Shown: positions 5,548-6,385 of the stretch, piece by piece | Layout: each line of letters starts with the position of its first letter | Numbering within the stretch: the stretch's first letter is position 1 | Origin: an uncultured Clostridia bacterium | GTDB lineage: Bacteria; Bacillota; Clostridia; Christensenellales; Borkfalkiaceae | Assembly (NCBI GenBank): GCA_947629735.1 | Contig: CANREX010000090.1 | Coordinates: forward strand, 1 to 6,385 | DNA: 6,385 nt | Direction: 5' to 3' | Notes under the pieces: model-generated | What the model saw: the letters and a program-made list of their open reading frames with translations, nothing else | Database searches by the model: none | What the model was told of the DNA's origin: nothing | Position numbers and translations under genes: made by a program

Positions 5548-5601
5548 ATGCGGAATTTTGCGTTATTTTTCGCATTTAATCGCTTAAAACCTTAATAAAA
5601 G

Positions 5602-5630
5602 TTGACAAGCCGCATTCTTTATTGTAGAAT
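5602..5630 (+). promoter_or_regulatory. Sigma-A promoter of ilvB
   Basis: TTGACA (5602-5607) and TAGAAT (5625-5630) are spaced by 17 bases, one mismatch from the full consensus, with an AT-rich stretch upstream. The predicted start near 5637 gives a 75-base untranslated leader. Confidence 0.8.
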
Positions 5631-5636
5631 AAATAA

Positions 5637-5711
5637 ATAACCGCCGCTGCAAAGGCAGTTTGCGGAAACCGCAGCTGTATAAGGCAGTTTGCGGTGCGGA
5701 GATATTCTGAT
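5637..5711 (+). promoter_or_regulatory. ilvB leader with mutually exclusive hairpins and a 14-bp direct repeat
   Basis: AAGGCAGTTTGCGG occurs at 5652-5665 and 5681-5694. Three pairings compete: 5647-5653 with 5659-5665 (7 bp, one G-T), 5661-5665 with 5669-5673 (5 bp, loop AAA), and 5668-5673 with 5690-5695 (6 bp). The last ends 2 bases before the ribosome binding site GGAG (5698-5701), which sits 10 bases before the ATG. There is no T-box signature, no T-run terminator and no short leader peptide, so classical attenuation is not supported; control of translation start is possible but unproven. Confidence 0.4.
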
Positions 5712-6385
5712 ATGAAAATGAAAGGCGCGGATATTTTGATAAACTGCCTCGTCGAACTCGGCGTGGACACCATTTTCGGCTATCCCGGCGGCGCGGTGCT
5801 CGATATTTACGACGCGCTTTATCGCAACGGGAAGATACGCCATATCCTGACCGCGCACGAACAGGGTGCGGCGCACGCGGCGGACGGTTACGCCCGCACA
5901 ACAGGTAAAGTCGGCGTTTGTTTCGCCACGTCGGGCCCGGGGGCTACAAACCTTGTGACGGGCATTGCGACGGCGTACATGGACAGCGTGCCCCTCGTCG
6001 CGGTGACGGGCAACGTCGGGCTTAACATGCTCGGCAGGGATTCCTTTCAGGAAGTGGACATCGCGGGCATCACTATGCCGATAACCAAGCACAATTTTAT
6101 TATAAAGGACATCGCCGAGCTTGCGCCCGCTATCCGCTCGGCGTTCAGAATTGCCTCGTCGGGCAGGAAAGGTCCTGTGCTCATAGACATTTTGAAGAAC
6201 GTACAGACGGCTGAGTGCGAGTATGCGCCCGAGCAGCCCGCGCCGCTTAAAACTTATTCCGTACCGCAGGAGAAAATCGAGCGGGCGGCGGCACGGTTCA
6301 AGGAAGCATTCGGCGCCGTCAAAAACGACGATTGGACCAAGATCCTCATCTTTTTCGGGAGACACGCCGATGAGGCACAGCGCGT
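5712..6385 (+). CDS. ilvB: Acetolactate synthase large subunit (acetohydroxyacid synthase), 5' part
   Basis: The enzyme condenses two pyruvates to acetolactate, or pyruvate with 2-ketobutyrate, using thiamine diphosphate: the first shared step of valine, leucine and isoleucine synthesis in the cytoplasm. The 224 visible residues cover the N-terminal ThDP-binding (PYR) domain: GYPGGAVLDIYDAL (23-36), catalytic Glu50 in HEQGAAHAADGYAR (49-62), SGPGATNLVTGIATAYMDSVPLVAVTG (split at 74-92 and 93-100), and FQEVDIAGIT...ITKHNF (112-129). The HEQGAAHAADGYAR form points to biosynthetic IlvB rather than catabolic AlsS. The family's DIPKDV reads DILKNV here (159-164). Residues 190-224 fit poorly: the usual GGG following V-[IF]-x-x-G is reduced to IFFGRHADEAQR. 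The frame stays open to the window end; about 330 more residues would be expected. It is transcribed away from the surface genes from its own promoter, so no operon link with them. Confidence 0.95.
   Translation, partial: MKMKGADILINCLVELGVDTIFGYPGGAVLDIYDALYRNGKIRHILTAHEQGAAHAADGYARTTGKVGVCFATSGPGATNLVTGIATAYMDSVPLVAVTGNVGLNMLGRDSFQEVDIAGITMPITKHNFIIKDIAELAPAIRSAFRIASSGRKGPVLIDILKNVQTAECEYAPEQPAPLKTYSVPQEKIERAAARFKEAFGAVKNDDWTKILIFFGRHADEAQR

Noticed and set aside
5637..5711. T-box riboswitch or leader-peptide attenuator upstream of ilvB
   Set aside because: No T-box core sequence, no terminator with a T-run and no short frame with branched-chain amino acid codons is present.
5619..6365. 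Minus-strand open frame of 248 codons opposite ilvB
   Set aside because: The plus strand encodes an unmistakable acetolactate synthase here; the antisense frame is Arg-rich with no known motif.

Overview
The window looks like chromosomal DNA from an uncultured Gram-positive anaerobe, probably a Clostridia-type Bacillota. This rests on three things: two exported proteins with SipW/TasA-type signal sequences (hydrophobic stretch ending in A-W-F-A), strong AAGGAGG-type ribosome binding sites, and TTGACA/TATAAT promoters with 17-bp spacers. The organism is inferred; nothing here fixes a genus.

Layout. Positions 1-642 hold no credible gene. They contain interspersed intergenic repeats, a 77-bp perfect direct repeat, strong hairpins and the probable terminator of the first gene. 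Positions 643-3135 (minus) encode an 830-residue exported protein whose N-terminal third has the motifs of GLUG/beta-helix adhesin-like surface proteins. Positions 3136-3880 form a 745-bp gap packed with repeats, including a candidate MITE-like element of about 275 bp with 16-bp terminal inverted repeats and five hairpins. Positions 3881-5419 (minus) encode a 512-residue exported or membrane-anchored protein with a Cys/His module and a C-terminal beta-sandwich-like domain. The two exported proteins lie in the same direction, and the upstream one has a perfect-consensus promoter with a 12-bp palindrome over the predicted start point. Positions 5420-5711 are a divergent promoter region. Positions 5712-6385 (plus) are the 5' part of an acetolactate synthase large-subunit gene (ilvB), cut off by the window end.

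How the parts relate. The two minus-strand genes look like a surface-protein pair that depends on the same signal-processing route; no SipW peptidase gene is in the window. The upstream gene's promoter may also serve the downstream gene, for which I found no promoter. The downstream gene is bracketed by short tandem arrays: 9-bp units just before its start and 14-bp units across its stop codon. Both genes switch abruptly between GC-rich and AT-rich sequence inside the reading frame. Tandem arrays, compositional patchwork and dense flanking repeats suggest fast-evolving, recombination-prone surface genes beside a housekeeping biosynthetic gene. I see no tRNA, rRNA, CRISPR array or transposase gene.
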